This document shows, piece by piece, positions 41,277-51,388 of a stretch of DNA of 64,000 nucleotides. The stretch is from Propionibacteriaceae bacterium. GTDB lineage: Bacteria > Actinomycetota > Actinomycetes > Propionibacteriales > Propionibacteriaceae. Within the stretch, counting starts at the first letter, position 1; every line of letters starts with the position of its first letter. The stretch is from NCBI GenBank assembly GCA_016717345.1, contig JADKFR010000001.1, forward strand, positions 510,689 through 574,688, in the 5' to 3' direction. Both the position numbers and the translations under genes were made by a program. The notes under the pieces were generated by a model that saw nothing but the letters and a program-made list of their open reading frames with translations, was not told where the DNA came from and ran no database searches.

Positions 41277-43195
41277 GTGAAGCGTCGCACCGTGGTCTTC
41301 GTCATCGCCGTGGGCGCCACAGCGATCCTTGGGGCCGTGCTCGGACTCATGGCCTCGTCGCGCACTCAGGCCTTCCAAGCTGCCGCCATGGAGGGCAGGG
41401 ACGCCGCGGCAGCCGCTGTCGACAGCTTAGCCAGCAACGACGCCACAGCGGCCATCGCGAAGTTCGACGACGCGGCCGCCTCGTTCGGCGCAGCCAGCGA
41501 ACTCCTCGGGCCGGACTGGGCGAAGAGCGCGATCAGTGCGGTCCCCTGGATCGGTGCCCAGTTTCGCGCGGCTGACGACCTGACCATGGTCGGCCTCGGG
41601 GCTCCACCGCGGGCAAAGAACTGGCGACCATCATGCGGGACGTTTCGAGCACCCCCGCTGGCGAGACGCGCCTCAGCGCCCTGCTGAAGACCGCCCGGCC
41701 GCATCTTGATGCCGCGCTGGTGTCGCTGACAACGGTTGCCGATCATTACGCCAGATTGCCCGACCAGGGACTCCTTCCCCCGCTCGCCGATGCGGTCCGG
41801 TCGGCCAAGCAGGTCGTGGGCCCACTTGACCCCATCCTGCGGCGCAGCGACTCGTTCCTAGCCTTGGAACGGTACTTCCTGGCCACGCCCCGTCGCATCC
41901 TGATCGTGTCCCAGAACAACGCCGAGCTACGTCCCACGGGCGGGTTTATCGGCAGCTACGGCCTCATCGAGATCGGCCCCGACGGCCTGGCACTGAAAGA
42001 GTACAAGGATGTCTACACCCTCAAGGATTCCCCCCGTCGCGTCCCTGCCCCGGCCGGAGCAACAATGGCAGGCACGTATCTGCAGTTCAGGGACGCGAAC
42101 TGGTGGATCGACTTTCCGACCAGCGCCCGGACGCTGCTGCAGTTCTGGCAGGACCTCGAGCAGCCGGCCGTCGACGGCGTCGTGGCCGTCGATGTGGTCG
42201 CCATGGGCGAACTACTGAACGTGTTCGGCCCGATCACCGTGAAGGAGTTCGACACCACGTTCACTGCGGAGAATCTGTTGGAGCGTCTGACGTACATCGT
42301 GGAGGTCCAGATGGCCCCGACCGGAAGGGCCCGCAAGGGCGTGCTGTCACTGCTGGCCAACGAACTCTCCCACCGCATGATGGCCATGAAGCCGGACGAC
42401 CTGCTGGCAACGTCAACGGCATTGGGGAAGTCCGCCAACGAGAAGCACGTGCAACTGTATTTCACCGACTCCGATACCCAGTCGGCCATGAAGGAAGGCG
42501 GCTGGGCGGGGGCCATCGATCCCCCGGACGACACCACCGACCTGCTCGCCGTGACCAACGCGATGATTCGCGCTGCCAAGGCCAACGCGGGAGTCCGCAA
42601 GACGATCGACTACCAGGTGAGGCTCGCTACCGACGGGTCGGCCGACACCACGCTCACGCTGGGCTACTACAACGATGAAGCACACCTGAGGGGGACCTGG
42701 CGCGCCTGGTTCGGCAACTATCTGCGGGTCTACCGCCCCGTCGGAACGCAGCAGCTGACAGGTCCGGGAGAAGCCGCCGCGGCCGGCCTGATGACCGATG
42801 AGATCAGGCTCCCGGCGGTGACCCGCGCGTTCCGGGTGCACCGCGGAGACAGCCGCGAAGAAGTGATCCGCACCAGCGTTCCACATGCCTTGGCCCCGGG
42901 CAGGGCGAGCGTGGTCCCCCGTTCACCGCTAGCCGCGGGAACCGGCACACAGCCCCTCATGCCTGCGAGCAGCGTCTCGCACTACCGCCTGCTCGTTGTC
43001 CGTCAGGTCGACCTCGAGAACGTCCCGACGAGAATCTCCGTTTCGCTCCCCGCCGGCTGGCCCGTGTCGGGCGTGAGCGCGTGGAACCGGACCACTGGGG
43101 AAGCGCTCCTCGTATCGAATCACGACGGAGCCATCGAGCTTTCCACTCCGCTGAACGGTGACGTGATCGTCGACGTGGAGACGGTGCGGGGCTGA
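41277..43195 (+). CDS. DUF4012-containing membrane-anchored protein, apparent frameshift
   Basis: About 639 residues after adding one base near 41599-41604. A signal-anchor helix (TVVFVIAVGATAILGAVLG) begins at the GTG at 41277. An Ala-rich helical region follows, in frame one. Frame two resumes STAGKELATIMRDVSS and contains the DUF4012 core: ILIVSQNNAELRPTGGFIGS, GLIEIGPDGLALKEYKDVYT, and DANWWIDFPTSARTLLQFWQ. The family recurs in Actinobacteria and Firmicutes next to exopolysaccharide genes and resembles LytR-type extracellular proteins in architecture, but its activity is unknown. It directly follows the sugar transferase. Confidence 0.85.
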
Positions 43196-43285
43196 AGACC
43201 AGCATCGTCAGGCTGCCCTAAGGATCGGCTCGGCTCTGCCAAGCGGAGCCCTTCGGCAGGGGCGGCCCCTGCGCGACCCGACGCC

Positions 43286-44340
43286 TCAGCCGCTCATTCC
43301 CCGGTCAGCCAACTCCTGCAAGGCGTCGTCCCACAAGTGGGACGACGCCTTCGGCCTGTCCCAAGCCCACCGAGTGAACGCCGCGACCGCTTCTTGCGTC
43401 GAAATGCCGGGCTGCGGTGCCCCCACCTCGCGGCTGTGGCTTTGGTCGCTGCACGCGTGCGCGATGTCGCCTGACCGGTGCACGTCGACGTGCAGCAGCC
43501 CATGGCCCTCCTCAGGGGCGCCGGACAGCGCATACATGCCGATCTGGTTCATCGTGCTGCGGACGCCCGTCCCCGCGTTCAGCACCCGAATCTGGCCGAC
43601 CTCGGGCGGATGCACGGCCAGCCACTCGAGCAGCGCCGCCACATCCTGCACCGCCACAAAGTCACGAGTCTGCTCACCGTCCCCGTAGACCAGGACAGGC
43701 TTGCCCTCCTCATCCGCGCCAGGAAGGCCGCCAGCACTCCGGTGTAGGGGTTGTGAAGGGCCTGCCCAGGCCCCACGACGTTTTGCGGTCGGACCACTGT
43801 GATGGGAATCCGTCCGGCGAACTCGGTCAGCAATGCCTCGCCCTCACTCTTCGTCTCCCCGTACACCGAGACTGGGCGGTGCTCGTCGGATTCGCGCGAG
43901 GCCGCTGGAACCGCAGTGGGGTCGTCTGTCCCCCCGAAGCTGATCGTCTGATCGGAGTGTCGATAGCGTCCCTCTCCATAGACCGCCCGAGAACTCATCG
44001 CAACGATCGGGACGCCCCAGGCGGCGGCCATCTCGGCCGCCAACCGCGTCCCGCCTACGTTGACGCGTCGGTACCGGTCGAACTCATACATCGACTGCGC
44101 GGTGCCAGTTTCGGCGGCCAGGTGGATCACGACGTCGGGGCGTTCCAGCCTACGCCAGACGCCTTCATCAGTGACATCGCCCCGCACGACGGCACCAGGA
44201 AAGGCCCGGGCGGATGCTTCGGGATCCTGATGCACCTGCTCGGACAAGCTGTCGAGGGCGGTCACATCCCACGCGGACGACATTCGGCGCGCCGTCCATT
44301 GACCGATGAAGCCTGCGCCCCCCGTTACCAGAGCCTTCAT
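43286..44340 (-). CDS. NAD-dependent sugar-nucleotide epimerase/dehydratase, apparent frameshift
   Basis: About 351 residues with one base added near 43701-43714. The first frame starts MKALVTGGAGFIGQWTARRM (NAD-binding GxxGxxG). It continues with VVIHLAAETGTAQSM, the catalytic SSRAVYGEG...VSVYGETKSEGE (Ser/Tyr-x3-Lys) and VVRPQNVVGPG. The second frame continues EEGKPVLVYGDGEQTRDF, then VQDVAALLEWLAVH. It is an extended SDR making a nucleotide sugar. The ATG at 44340 lies two bases after the rmlA stop with GGAGGG before it, so it is co-translated with rmlA. The product sugar is unknown; it is not a canonical RmlB. Confidence 0.87.
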
Positions 44341-44342
44341 AC

Positions 44343-45269
44343 TCACCCTCCGCTGTTCGTTGCAGTAGCCGTGAACTGTCCCGCCCTGGTGACCTGCGGG
44401 TCGAGCGCACCAACCACCAACGTGCGCAGGTAATCACCGTAGCCAGACCGCGATAAGACTTCGGCGCGGCGCAACAGACCCTCATCGTCCAAGAAGCCGC
44501 GCCGCCACGCGGCCTCCTCTGGACAACCCACCTGGAGGCCTTGGCGCAACTGGATGGTGCGGACGAAGTTGCTGGCGTCGTTGAGAGAGTCAAACGTGCC
44601 GGTATCGAGCCAGGCGGTGCCGCGCGGCAGGATGGAGACCTGCAGAAGACCGGCTTCCAGGTAGACCCGGTTGAGATCGCTGATCTCGTACTCCCCACGC
44701 GCCGAGGGGGCGAGGTTCGCGGCAATGTCGACGACCTGTTGGTCATAGAAGTAGAGGCCCGGGACCGCAAAGTGCGACCGCGGGTGGACAGGCTTCTCCT
44801 CGATGGAGACGGCCAGACCGTCCGGGCCGACCTCGACCACCCCGTACGACTTCGGGTCGGCGACCCAGTAGCCGAAGACGGCGGCCCCTGCGACGTCGCT
44901 GAACATCCGCAGCTGCGAGCCGAGACCTGACCCATGGAAGATATTGTCGCCAAGCACGAGGCACGCCTTGCCGCCCTGCAGGAAGTCCGCCCCAATCGTG
45001 AACGCCTGGGCCAGACCTTTCGGTTCTGGCTGAACGGCGTAGCTGATGGAGATACCGAACTGGGAACCATCCCCCAAGAGTCGCTGAAAGGCTTCCTGCT
45101 CGTGAGGGGTATTGATGATGAGGACGTCACGAATGCCAGCAAGGATCAGCGTCGAAAGTGGATAGTAGATCATGGGTTTGTCGTAGACCGGCACGAGTTG
45201 CTTGCTGGTACCGAGGGTGATCGGGTGGAGCCGGGTTCCCGACCCCCCTGCCAGGATGATGCCGCGCAT
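44343..45269 (-). CDS. rmlA: Glucose-1-phosphate thymidylyltransferase
   Basis: 308 residues from the ATG at 45269 (MRGIILAGGSGTRLHPITLG). SKQLVPVYDKPMIYYPLSTL, LVLGDNIFHG, SYGVVEVGPDGLAVSIEEKP and RGTAWLDTGTFDSL are the textbook RmlA segments. It makes dTDP-glucose, the first step toward dTDP-rhamnose and related deoxysugars. The epimerase follows two bases later. RmlB, RmlC and RmlD are not seen intact in this window. A fragment that looks like the start of an epimerase lies antisense at about 45320. The other steps may lie elsewhere in the genome. Confidence 0.95.
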   Translation of the reverse strand: MRGIILAGGSGTRLHPITLGTSKQLVPVYDKPMIYYPLSTLILAGIRDVLIINTPHEQEAFQRLLGDGSQFGISISYAVQPEPKGLAQAFTIGADFLQGGKACLVLGDNIFHGSGLGSQLRMFSDVAGAAVFGYWVADPKSYGVVEVGPDGLAVSIEEKPVHPRSHFAVPGLYFYDQQVVDIAANLAPSARGEYEISDLNRVYLEAGLLQVSILPRGTAWLDTGTFDSLNDASNFVRTIQLRQGLQVGCPEEAAWRRGFLDDEGLLRRAEVLSRSGYGDYLRTLVVGALDPQVTRAGQFTATATNSGG

Positions 45270-45318
45270 GAACAGCAGTTTGGCACGAATGCAGCAAGCC
45301 CATGGAGTCTGACCACGT

Positions 45319-45378
45319 GGCCGAATCTGATCACCGGCGGAGCTGGCTTCATCGGCAGCAAATGTCGCCCGCAATGCC
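45319..45378 (+). pseudogene. Possible remnant of an epimerase/dehydratase N-terminus
   Basis: On the + strand, opposite and upstream of rmlA, one frame reads NLITGGAGFIGSKC, the NAD-binding start shared by RmlB-type enzymes. There is no start codon and the similarity ends within 20 residues. It could be the stub of a lost rmlB, or a chance match to a short glycine motif. Confidence 0.35.
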
Positions 45379-45458
45379 CGTGCCCCAACACTTGCTTCAC
45401 AATCGTGCTTGGTCAATGGGCTGCGTGCGTGGAAGCGCGACCACGGATCCCACCGAGC

Positions 45459-47024
45459 TCAGTAGGCCCCCTGCGATCGGAACATGGCCCGCACAGTCCT
45501 CAGGATGATGGCGAGGTCGCCAGTCAGCGACCAGTTCTCGACGTAGCTCAGGTCCAACTGGATGCTCTCGGTGAGGCTCAGGTTGGAACGACCGTTCACC
45601 TGCCACAACCCGGTGATACCCGGCTTGATCAGCAACCGGCGCAAGCCCTCGTCAGGGAACGCGGCCAATTCGTGCTCCAGATGCGGTCGGGGGCCAACAA
45701 CGCTCATCCGACCCCCCAGCACCGTCCAGAACTGGGGCAGCTCGTCCAGCGACATTCGCCGCAGCCACCCCCCAACCCGGGTCAGCCGGGGGTCGTCCAC
45801 CATTTTGAATAGCAGCCCGTTGCCAATCGACTCCCCTTTCAGGGGCGCCAGCTGCGACTCCGCATCCACCACCATCGTGCGGAATTTGTGGATCACGAAA
45901 GGTTCCCCCTCCAGGCCGATGCGTTCCTGGCGGAACAGCACGGGACCGCCGTCGCCAAACTTGATGACGACCGCCAGAACCAGAAAGAGGGGCGACAGTG
46001 CAATGAGGGCCGACGCAGAGAACACCACGTCGAAGGCGCGCTTGAGCCGATGGCTCCAACCGCTGAATCGGGGGAGGTCAACCTGAACAAGGCCGAACTC
46101 CGCGACGGCGCGGACGTGCATGCGAGGACCAGCCACGTCTGTCAGCCGGGGGACAAAGAACAACTCCACCGGTGACCCCTCCAGACTCCACGACAACTCC
46201 CGCGTCGTGCGTTGGGGCAGCTCACGGGCCACCACGAAGGCGCCGACGCGGCCTGACGCAGCGAGGTCGCGGAGCCTGCGGTAAGGCACGCGACGCAGCC
46301 CGTCCAATGCCGCGAGGTCGGCTGGCGAAGCTTGGGCAGGTCCGTCCAACAGGCACACAGAATGGGGTACATAGCCGGCGGCACTGTTGCGACGGATACG
46401 TCGGACGACCTCAGCGGCTTCTTGGTGGCTACCGATCACCACCGTCCGGGTCACAGCACGACCGCGGACACGCAAGCGACGCAAGAACATCCGACCAATC
46501 CATCGACCCAAGACCAGTGCAACGACTCCCAGCGGCAAAGAAAACGCGAAGAAGAACCGGGAAACTTGGGCCTGGACGAGGTAGGAGCCGATCGCCAGGG
46601 CCCCGAACGCTCCTAAACTCGCATTCAGGACGCGGCGATACTCCTCGAGGCCAACGCCCGCGACGGCCTCACCGCGCGAGTCCACCAAGGCCAGTGCGGC
46701 CAGCCACAGCACGCCGACGAGCGCTGAAATGATGACCGGGTCGACTGTCACTCCCGAGAGCACCGGGGGGGCGTCACCGACGAAGCGGTAGAAGTAGGTC
46801 AGTATCAGGACCATGACCAACAAGACGGTGTCAATCGCGGCGAGAAGCATCCGGTACTTACTCCGCCAAGGGCTCACGGCAAGGGGCGGCAGGGGCCGCA
46901 TGCCCTCGAAGACGTCCCTTACAGTTGGTTCGGCCTTCCCATGATCCTCGTGATCCTGCGTACGCTGCTGGCCGACCCCGCCCTGCGGCAGCGCAGGTGT
47001 ACCAGAATCGATGCGATCGGTCAT
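45459..47024 (-). CDS. Exopolysaccharide polyprenyl glycosylphosphotransferase, copy 2
   Basis: 521 residues in one intact frame from the ATG at 47024, with GGAGG twelve bases upstream. There is a Pro-rich cytoplasmic N-terminus, then four helices (MLLAAIDTVLLVMVLILTYF, VIISALVGVLWLAALALV and two more). A CoA-binding-type domain follows (AVTRTVVIGSHQEAAEVVRR). The catalytic part has HRLKRAFDVVFSASALIAL, LEGEPFVIHKFRTMVVDAES, DELPQFWTVLGGRMSVVGPR and GITGLWQVNGRSNLSL. It loads the first sugar phosphate onto undecaprenyl phosphate. With the enzyme at 39722 the island has two initiators, so two polymers or two sugars are possible. Confidence 0.94.
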   Translation of the reverse strand: MTDRIDSGTPALPQGGVGQQRTQDHEDHGKAEPTVRDVFEGMRPLPPLAVSPWRSKYRMLLAAIDTVLLVMVLILTYFYRFVGDAPPVLSGVTVDPVIISALVGVLWLAALALVDSRGEAVAGVGLEEYRRVLNASLGAFGALAIGSYLVQAQVSRFFFAFSLPLGVVALVLGRWIGRMFLRRLRVRGRAVTRTVVIGSHQEAAEVVRRIRRNSAAGYVPHSVCLLDGPAQASPADLAALDGLRRVPYRRLRDLAASGRVGAFVVARELPQRTTRELSWSLEGSPVELFFVPRLTDVAGPRMHVRAVAEFGLVQVDLPRFSGWSHRLKRAFDVVFSASALIALSPLFLVLAVVIKFGDGGPVLFRQERIGLEGEPFVIHKFRTMVVDAESQLAPLKGESIGNGLLFKMVDDPRLTRVGGWLRRMSLDELPQFWTVLGGRMSVVGPRPHLEHELAAFPDEGLRRLLIKPGITGLWQVNGRSNLSLTESIQLDLSYVENWSLTGDLAIILRTVRAMFRSQGAY

Positions 47025-47240
47025 CTTCAAAGCGCACCTCCCCCCCGAAGGCCCAGACGCGAAGAATCCGTGACGGCTTCCCATTCTCGTCACCACCCCT
47101 CCGGTGGCCTGAGAATCAGATTCTTCCCCTGATGACCTCATCATCCCACGCCTGGCGATAGTGCCTCACCGTTTCCCATGACGATGGCCCGACGTTAGGA
47201 CCGCGACTCTTCCCACACCAATCGAGTCGCTGGGAAATGG

Positions 47241-48269
47241 TCACTGGCCGGGCTCTCCGACAAGTCGAATCAGCCGGTCCAACTCGTCGAGAAGTTCCGC
47301 ACTCACGACGTGGTCGACCTTGCGGCAGAACGGAGCCCCTGACGCAACGATCGCGGGAAGGTCGGTCGAGTCCAGGACCTTTGGCGATTCCGCTCGTTCA
47401 GCCCAAGTCCAGTCGAGGTAGCTCACCGCCGATCGTTCACGAACCGGAGTATCCCAGGAGAGGATCGTTTGCAGGAAGGCCTCATCCGGGATCAGTGAGT
47501 GGGCGAATAGCTCGTAAAGTCGCTCTCCTGCTACCGCCCGTGTCAGGACAAGGTCCAGCAGGCGCCGGTCCATCGCCAGCCACTGCGAGCCTTTGTAGCA
47601 GGGATTCTCGTCAGAGAAGGGAGCCGGCCTCCTGGGAAGGCCGATGTGTGGGCCTCTGCCTCGACGCAGCATCCAGTAGGCGGCAACCGGCTCGATTCGC
47701 TTGAAGACCCCGTGGAGTAACCGGTACCACTGGGTTCGCAGCGGCTCAGGGATGCCGTCCGACAGGAAGGATGGCAGAGGGAACCACCGATAGTTGTACC
47801 AGAGCAGCGCGGTGTCGAAGCCCCCCTCGTCACCAGCCCCCCATCGTGCGCGGTATTTCAACGGCCGCACGTCTCCCACCCAACCCCCCAACGCGAGGAA
47901 GGACCGCTCCCAGGTTTCCAATGAGCGGGCCGGGTAGTCCTGACCTGAGATCAACACCACCATGTCGGGATCCGCGACGGTTCGTGCCCACCGGAAGGCG
48001 TCCAGCGTGGCGAGGACGATCTCGAATGAGCCCCAATCAGTCTCACGGCCATGAGCCCGTACATACACCCCGGGCTCGTCGATCTCCGGCGGTTGCCTGA
48101 GGCGCGCATCATGGCTGATGAAGACGTAGCAGTCGGGGCTCGACGAACGGATCGCCCTGACCAGCCTCGAGATCTGTTCGGGTGCCCCGTGGCTCAGGAC
48201 GACGTACGCGGCTCTAGCCGAGGCGGCCCGCTCCGTTCCTTCGTGCGGCAATCCGGCGGCGCTCGTCAC
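47241..48269 (-). CDS. Core-2/I-branching type N-acetylglucosaminyltransferase-like protein (GT14)
   Basis: 342 residues. The N-terminal part reads AAYVVLSHGAPEQISRLVRA, then CYVFISHDARLRQPPE. Further on are VVLISGQDYPARSLETWERS and, in the acceptor region, NPCYKGSQWLAMDRRLLDLV followed by LIPDEAFLQTIL. These match the bacterial Core-2/I-branching family (GT14), which adds beta-linked sugars without a DxD motif. The donor and acceptor are unknown. The start is the GTG at 48269; no ribosome site is clear. It precedes the sugar transferase at 47024 on the same strand by about 216 bases. Confidence 0.83.
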   Translation of the reverse strand: MTSAAGLPHEGTERAASARAAYVVLSHGAPEQISRLVRAIRSSSPDCYVFISHDARLRQPPEIDEPGVYVRAHGRETDWGSFEIVLATLDAFRWARTVADPDMVVLISGQDYPARSLETWERSFLALGGWVGDVRPLKYRARWGAGDEGGFDTALLWYNYRWFPLPSFLSDGIPEPLRTQWYRLLHGVFKRIEPVAAYWMLRRGRGPHIGLPRRPAPFSDENPCYKGSQWLAMDRRLLDLVLTRAVAGERLYELFAHSLIPDEAFLQTILSWDTPVRERSAVSYLDWTWAERAESPKVLDSTDLPAIVASGAPFCRKVDHVVSAELLDELDRLIRLVGEPGQ

Positions 48270-48575
48270 GACTCAGCCGCACAACAGCGCGAGTGAGGAC
48301 AAGTCGGCATCATCGGACCAGAACTCCCGCTCATTGGCTCATCGTACTGGGGAAGTCCCACCCACACCCAGTCGACAAGGTGCGGGATCGCGCGAGCCCA
48401 CGTTCCGAGCCCACCCTGACCCGCAGCCGGTCGTCGGCTTGGCGCGGTAAGGGCACAACGGCCGAGTACTTGAGTCAGATGAGACGTTGCTTGACCGCCA
48501 GGTCGGGAAAATGAGAAACTCATTTGGAAACTTTGGGGAACATTCAACCGGGGGGTCAGGCTTGAAAGGGTCGCC
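48270..48575. other. Divergent intergenic region between GT14 and GH16 genes
   Basis: This 306-base gap lies between two divergent starts. Near the GH16 end TTGACC (48491-48496) could be a -35. A perfect dyad AAATGAG-AAA-CTCATTT follows at 48509-48525, roughly where the -10 would be. No gene or hairpin terminator is seen in the rest. Confidence 0.5.
48509..48525. promoter_or_regulatory. Palindromic operator-like site upstream of the GH16 gene
   Basis: AAATGAG, AAA, CTCATTT: seven-base perfect arms in an otherwise GC-rich genome. It is 12 bases after a TTGACC box and about 50 bases before the GH16 ATG. It could be a repressor site; the regulator is unknown. Confidence 0.4.
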
Positions 48576-49825
48576 ATGCGGGTCGTTGCCCGATTCATCA
48601 CCGCGTTCGTTCTGCTAGTCACGTCGGCGGTGTTGTTCGGGCCACCAGCGCAGGCCGTTACCGCCTTCGTTGATTCGTTCGACACTCGCAACACCACCCG
48701 ATGGTCGTGGGGCGCTGGGACGTCGGTCTCCAGCGGCAGGCTGCGGCTCGCCGACACGCTTGGCGGGTCAACCGTGGCCACCCGAACCCAGTATGACCTG
48801 CAGTCGTTCCAGTTCGAGGTTGCCACGCGGCCCTCTGGTGCGGTGCTGTCGGCCTACGCAATCGATGGCAACCACTACATCGAGTGGTACTTGGATGGAA
48901 GCACCCTCTGGGGCTACGTCGATGACGCGGAAGTCTTCCGGGCGACGTGGTCCGCCACGTCACACCGGTGGCTTCGGTTCGCCGTGGACGGACGGCGGGT
49001 CGTGTTCTTCACCAGCACCAATGGAACCTTGTGGACGTCGAGAGGCACAACGTCGCTCAATTGGGATGCGACTTCAGTCACGATGGGATTGTCGGCCAAT
49101 CGATGGTCAGGGAAGGCGACTTCGGGGGGGGTCGGTCTCGATAACGTGACCTTGACGACCACCGATAAGCCCACTAATACCTCCGCAAGCACTGAGGCCG
49201 CCGGCCGCTATGGATGGGGCAGCCCAGATGCGGGCTCGGAATTCGGCGATCCGTCCATCCTCCAACAAGACACCTGGGATGTCTTCTGGGGCCCCGGCTA
49301 CCAGGGGAAGGGCTGGCAGTCCGGCGAAGCAGTCCAGGTTAAGGACGGCCTTCTGACGATCACCGGCAACGAACAAGGAGACACCGGCGCTGTCGGGTAC
49401 TTCGGAGCCATGCGGCGTTACGGCCGCTGGGAGTCGCGCATTCGCATCCCTCAGGGCGACGGTTCCTACCACCCGGTTGCACTGCTCTGGCCAACGTCAG
49501 GGGTCTGGCCAGACGACGGAAAATCGACTACTTCGAGTCCACCGGATCGGCCGCCAAGAGCAGCTTCTCGTTGCACCACGGTAGCGGTAATCCCCATGTC
49601 ACCGAGATCGGGATCGACCGCCAGTGGCACAACTACGCTGTGGAATGGACGTCGACGACGATAACCGCCTACCTCGACGGCGTTCCGTATTACAGCACGA
49701 CGGAAATCAGCGCGTTTCCGCCAGGCCCTATGTGGCATTCCTTCCAACTCGACTGGATGGGATATGCCGGTTCCGTCGACACGGTCATGGAAGTCGACTG
49801 GCTAAGGTTCTACGACGCCCCCTGA
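48576..49825 (+). CDS. Secreted GH16 glycoside hydrolase (apparent frameshift in the catalytic motif)
   Basis: About 416 residues. A signal peptide (FITAFVLLVTSAVLFGPPAQA) is followed by a beta-sandwich domain of about 170 residues, a Thr/Ser linker, and a GH16 catalytic domain (MRRYGRWESRIRIPQGDGSY, then ALLWPTSGVWPDDG). The frame breaks at 49519-49524. The DNA has GGAAAATC where GGAGAAATC would encode G-E-I. Adding that G gives EIDYFES, the GH16 nucleophile and acid/base motif. The protein then continues HHGSGNPHVTEIGIDRQWHN to the stop at 49825. GH16 enzymes cut beta-1,3/1,4-glucans or galactans, so this may trim the island's polymer. Ribosome site GAAAGGG. Confidence 0.88.
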
Positions 49826-49834
49826 CCAGGTCGG

Positions 49835-51388
49835 TCACATCCTCACCTTGAGGGTGCTCTTCAGGTCAGCTATCGGAAGCCGGTGGCGAATCCGGAAGAG
49901 GGTCGCCAAACCCGCCGCGGCGAACACCGCACCAGGCGCCCACGGGAAGCTTTGGCCGCACTGCCACAGCGCCACAAGGGCGAGCGCGAGCGCGGGCAGC
50001 ACCAGCGTAAGGGTGGGCAGTACAGCTTCCGCCCACCAACTCCCAAGACTGAAGTCCAGCCTCTTCCACGCGACGTACAGGTACCACGGCCCGGCAACGA
50101 GCAGCGGAACGGATGCGGCGACAGCGATTCCAACGGAGCTCCACAGGCCCCCGAGCCACGGCCCAAGAAGTAAGAAGAGGGCGGCCCACAGCACTTGCGG
50201 GGCAAGAAACACTCCCGGCCGCCCCATGGTGTCCCCAGTCAGGATGAGTGGGGTGACGAGGCTTTCGAGCACGAGACCACCCATCATGATCACAACCGTT
50301 GTGGCGATAACGTCCACGGGCATCGAGTCGCCCACCCAGATGCCCACGAGCCAGAAGGCACTCACGCCGATAAAGCCGGCGCTCGTGGCGATGAGTGACA
50401 TGGCGGCAAACGATAGGCTTCGGGCCTTGCGCACATGCTCATCACGGTCGTCTGCGGCCAGGCGGCTGAGGGCCGATCGGAAAGGTTCCAACATCCACGC
50501 CAGCACAGTGCGGAGTCCCGAGGCAACGCGGTTGGCGAGGCTGAAGTAGGTAACCTGAACCGGCCCCTGGACGAGGCCGAGAATGATGGTCCCACCGCCG
50601 ACCACCACGCCCAGCGGGATGCTGGTCAGCAATGATTTGGCACTGTAACCCAACATCATGCCCAGCGGACGAAGCGCGTCCCTTCGGAAGCTGAGATGCG
50701 CAACATGGCGGAGCACGTAGGGAATGATCATGAGCGACGGGAGTGCGGTCGCGATGGTCTCAACTACGGCGACGGCGACGATCGACTTGAAGCCCAGCGC
50801 CGCAATGAGCGTACCCACGACCCGGAAGATGAGTGTGACCAGGTGCGCGCGCTTGTCGAGGAGCAGCTGTCCGGCGCCAATCATCGCCCCAGAGAACGGC
50901 CGGGTCACGGCCATCCCGGCAACGAGCCCGCCGAGCGCGACGAGCAGCATCAGGGTGCTGTCAGACATACCGAGGATTTCAGCGTGGGAGCGCGCAAAGA
51001 GCCACCCCAGCAGCACGTAAATCGGCACGACAACGGCAGCAACGAGGACACTCCAGACGACTCCTGCTGTCATCAGCTGCGACATCGAGTATTGGCCGAC
51101 ACCCGCCCTGGTCCGGGAGCCAAAGTGAACGATGGCGGAATAGACCCCCAGATCGCCGTAGCCGAAGAACGAGGTCAGGGTGATCAAGAAGATCCACAAG
51201 CCGTACGGGGCAGTCCCGACGGAGCTGGCCACGATCGGAAGGAGGGCGATCCCGGCGACGAGAGACAGCATGCCTACCAACGAGCTGATGAGTACGCCCT
51301 GCACTGCCATGCCCGGTTGACGGCGGTCCTTACCGGTTCGACGCAGGACCCTAACCCAGGACTTCATTCGCCCGCGGCGCCCGGTCAC
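49835..51388 (-). CDS. Wzx-type polysaccharide flippase (MATE/MOP superfamily)
   Basis: 517 residues, about 12-14 membrane helices. The N-terminal amphipathic segment is followed by GVLISSLVGMLSLVAGIALL, then YGLWIFLITLTSFFGYGDLG, ARGAGQ-like polar patches within helices, and a C-terminal LFRIRHRLPIADLKSTL. The layout matches oligosaccharide flippases that move undecaprenyl-linked repeats across the membrane. The GTG at 51388 overlaps the upstream glycosyltransferase stop (GTGA). An ATG at 51367 is an alternative. Confidence 0.87.
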   Translation of the reverse strand: MTGRRGRMKSWVRVLRRTGKDRRQPGMAVQGVLISSLVGMLSLVAGIALLPIVASSVGTAPYGLWIFLITLTSFFGYGDLGVYSAIVHFGSRTRAGVGQYSMSQLMTAGVVWSVLVAAVVVPIYVLLGWLFARSHAEILGMSDSTLMLLVALGGLVAGMAVTRPFSGAMIGAGQLLLDKRAHLVTLIFRVVGTLIAALGFKSIVAVAVVETIATALPSLMIIPYVLRHVAHLSFRRDALRPLGMMLGYSAKSLLTSIPLGVVVGGGTIILGLVQGPVQVTYFSLANRVASGLRTVLAWMLEPFRSALSRLAADDRDEHVRKARSLSFAAMSLIATSAGFIGVSAFWLVGIWVGDSMPVDVIATTVVIMMGGLVLESLVTPLILTGDTMGRPGVFLAPQVLWAALFLLLGPWLGGLWSSVGIAVAASVPLLVAGPWYLYVAWKRLDFSLGSWWAEAVLPTLTLVLPALALALVALWQCGQSFPWAPGAVFAAAGLATLFRIRHRLPIADLKSTLKVRM

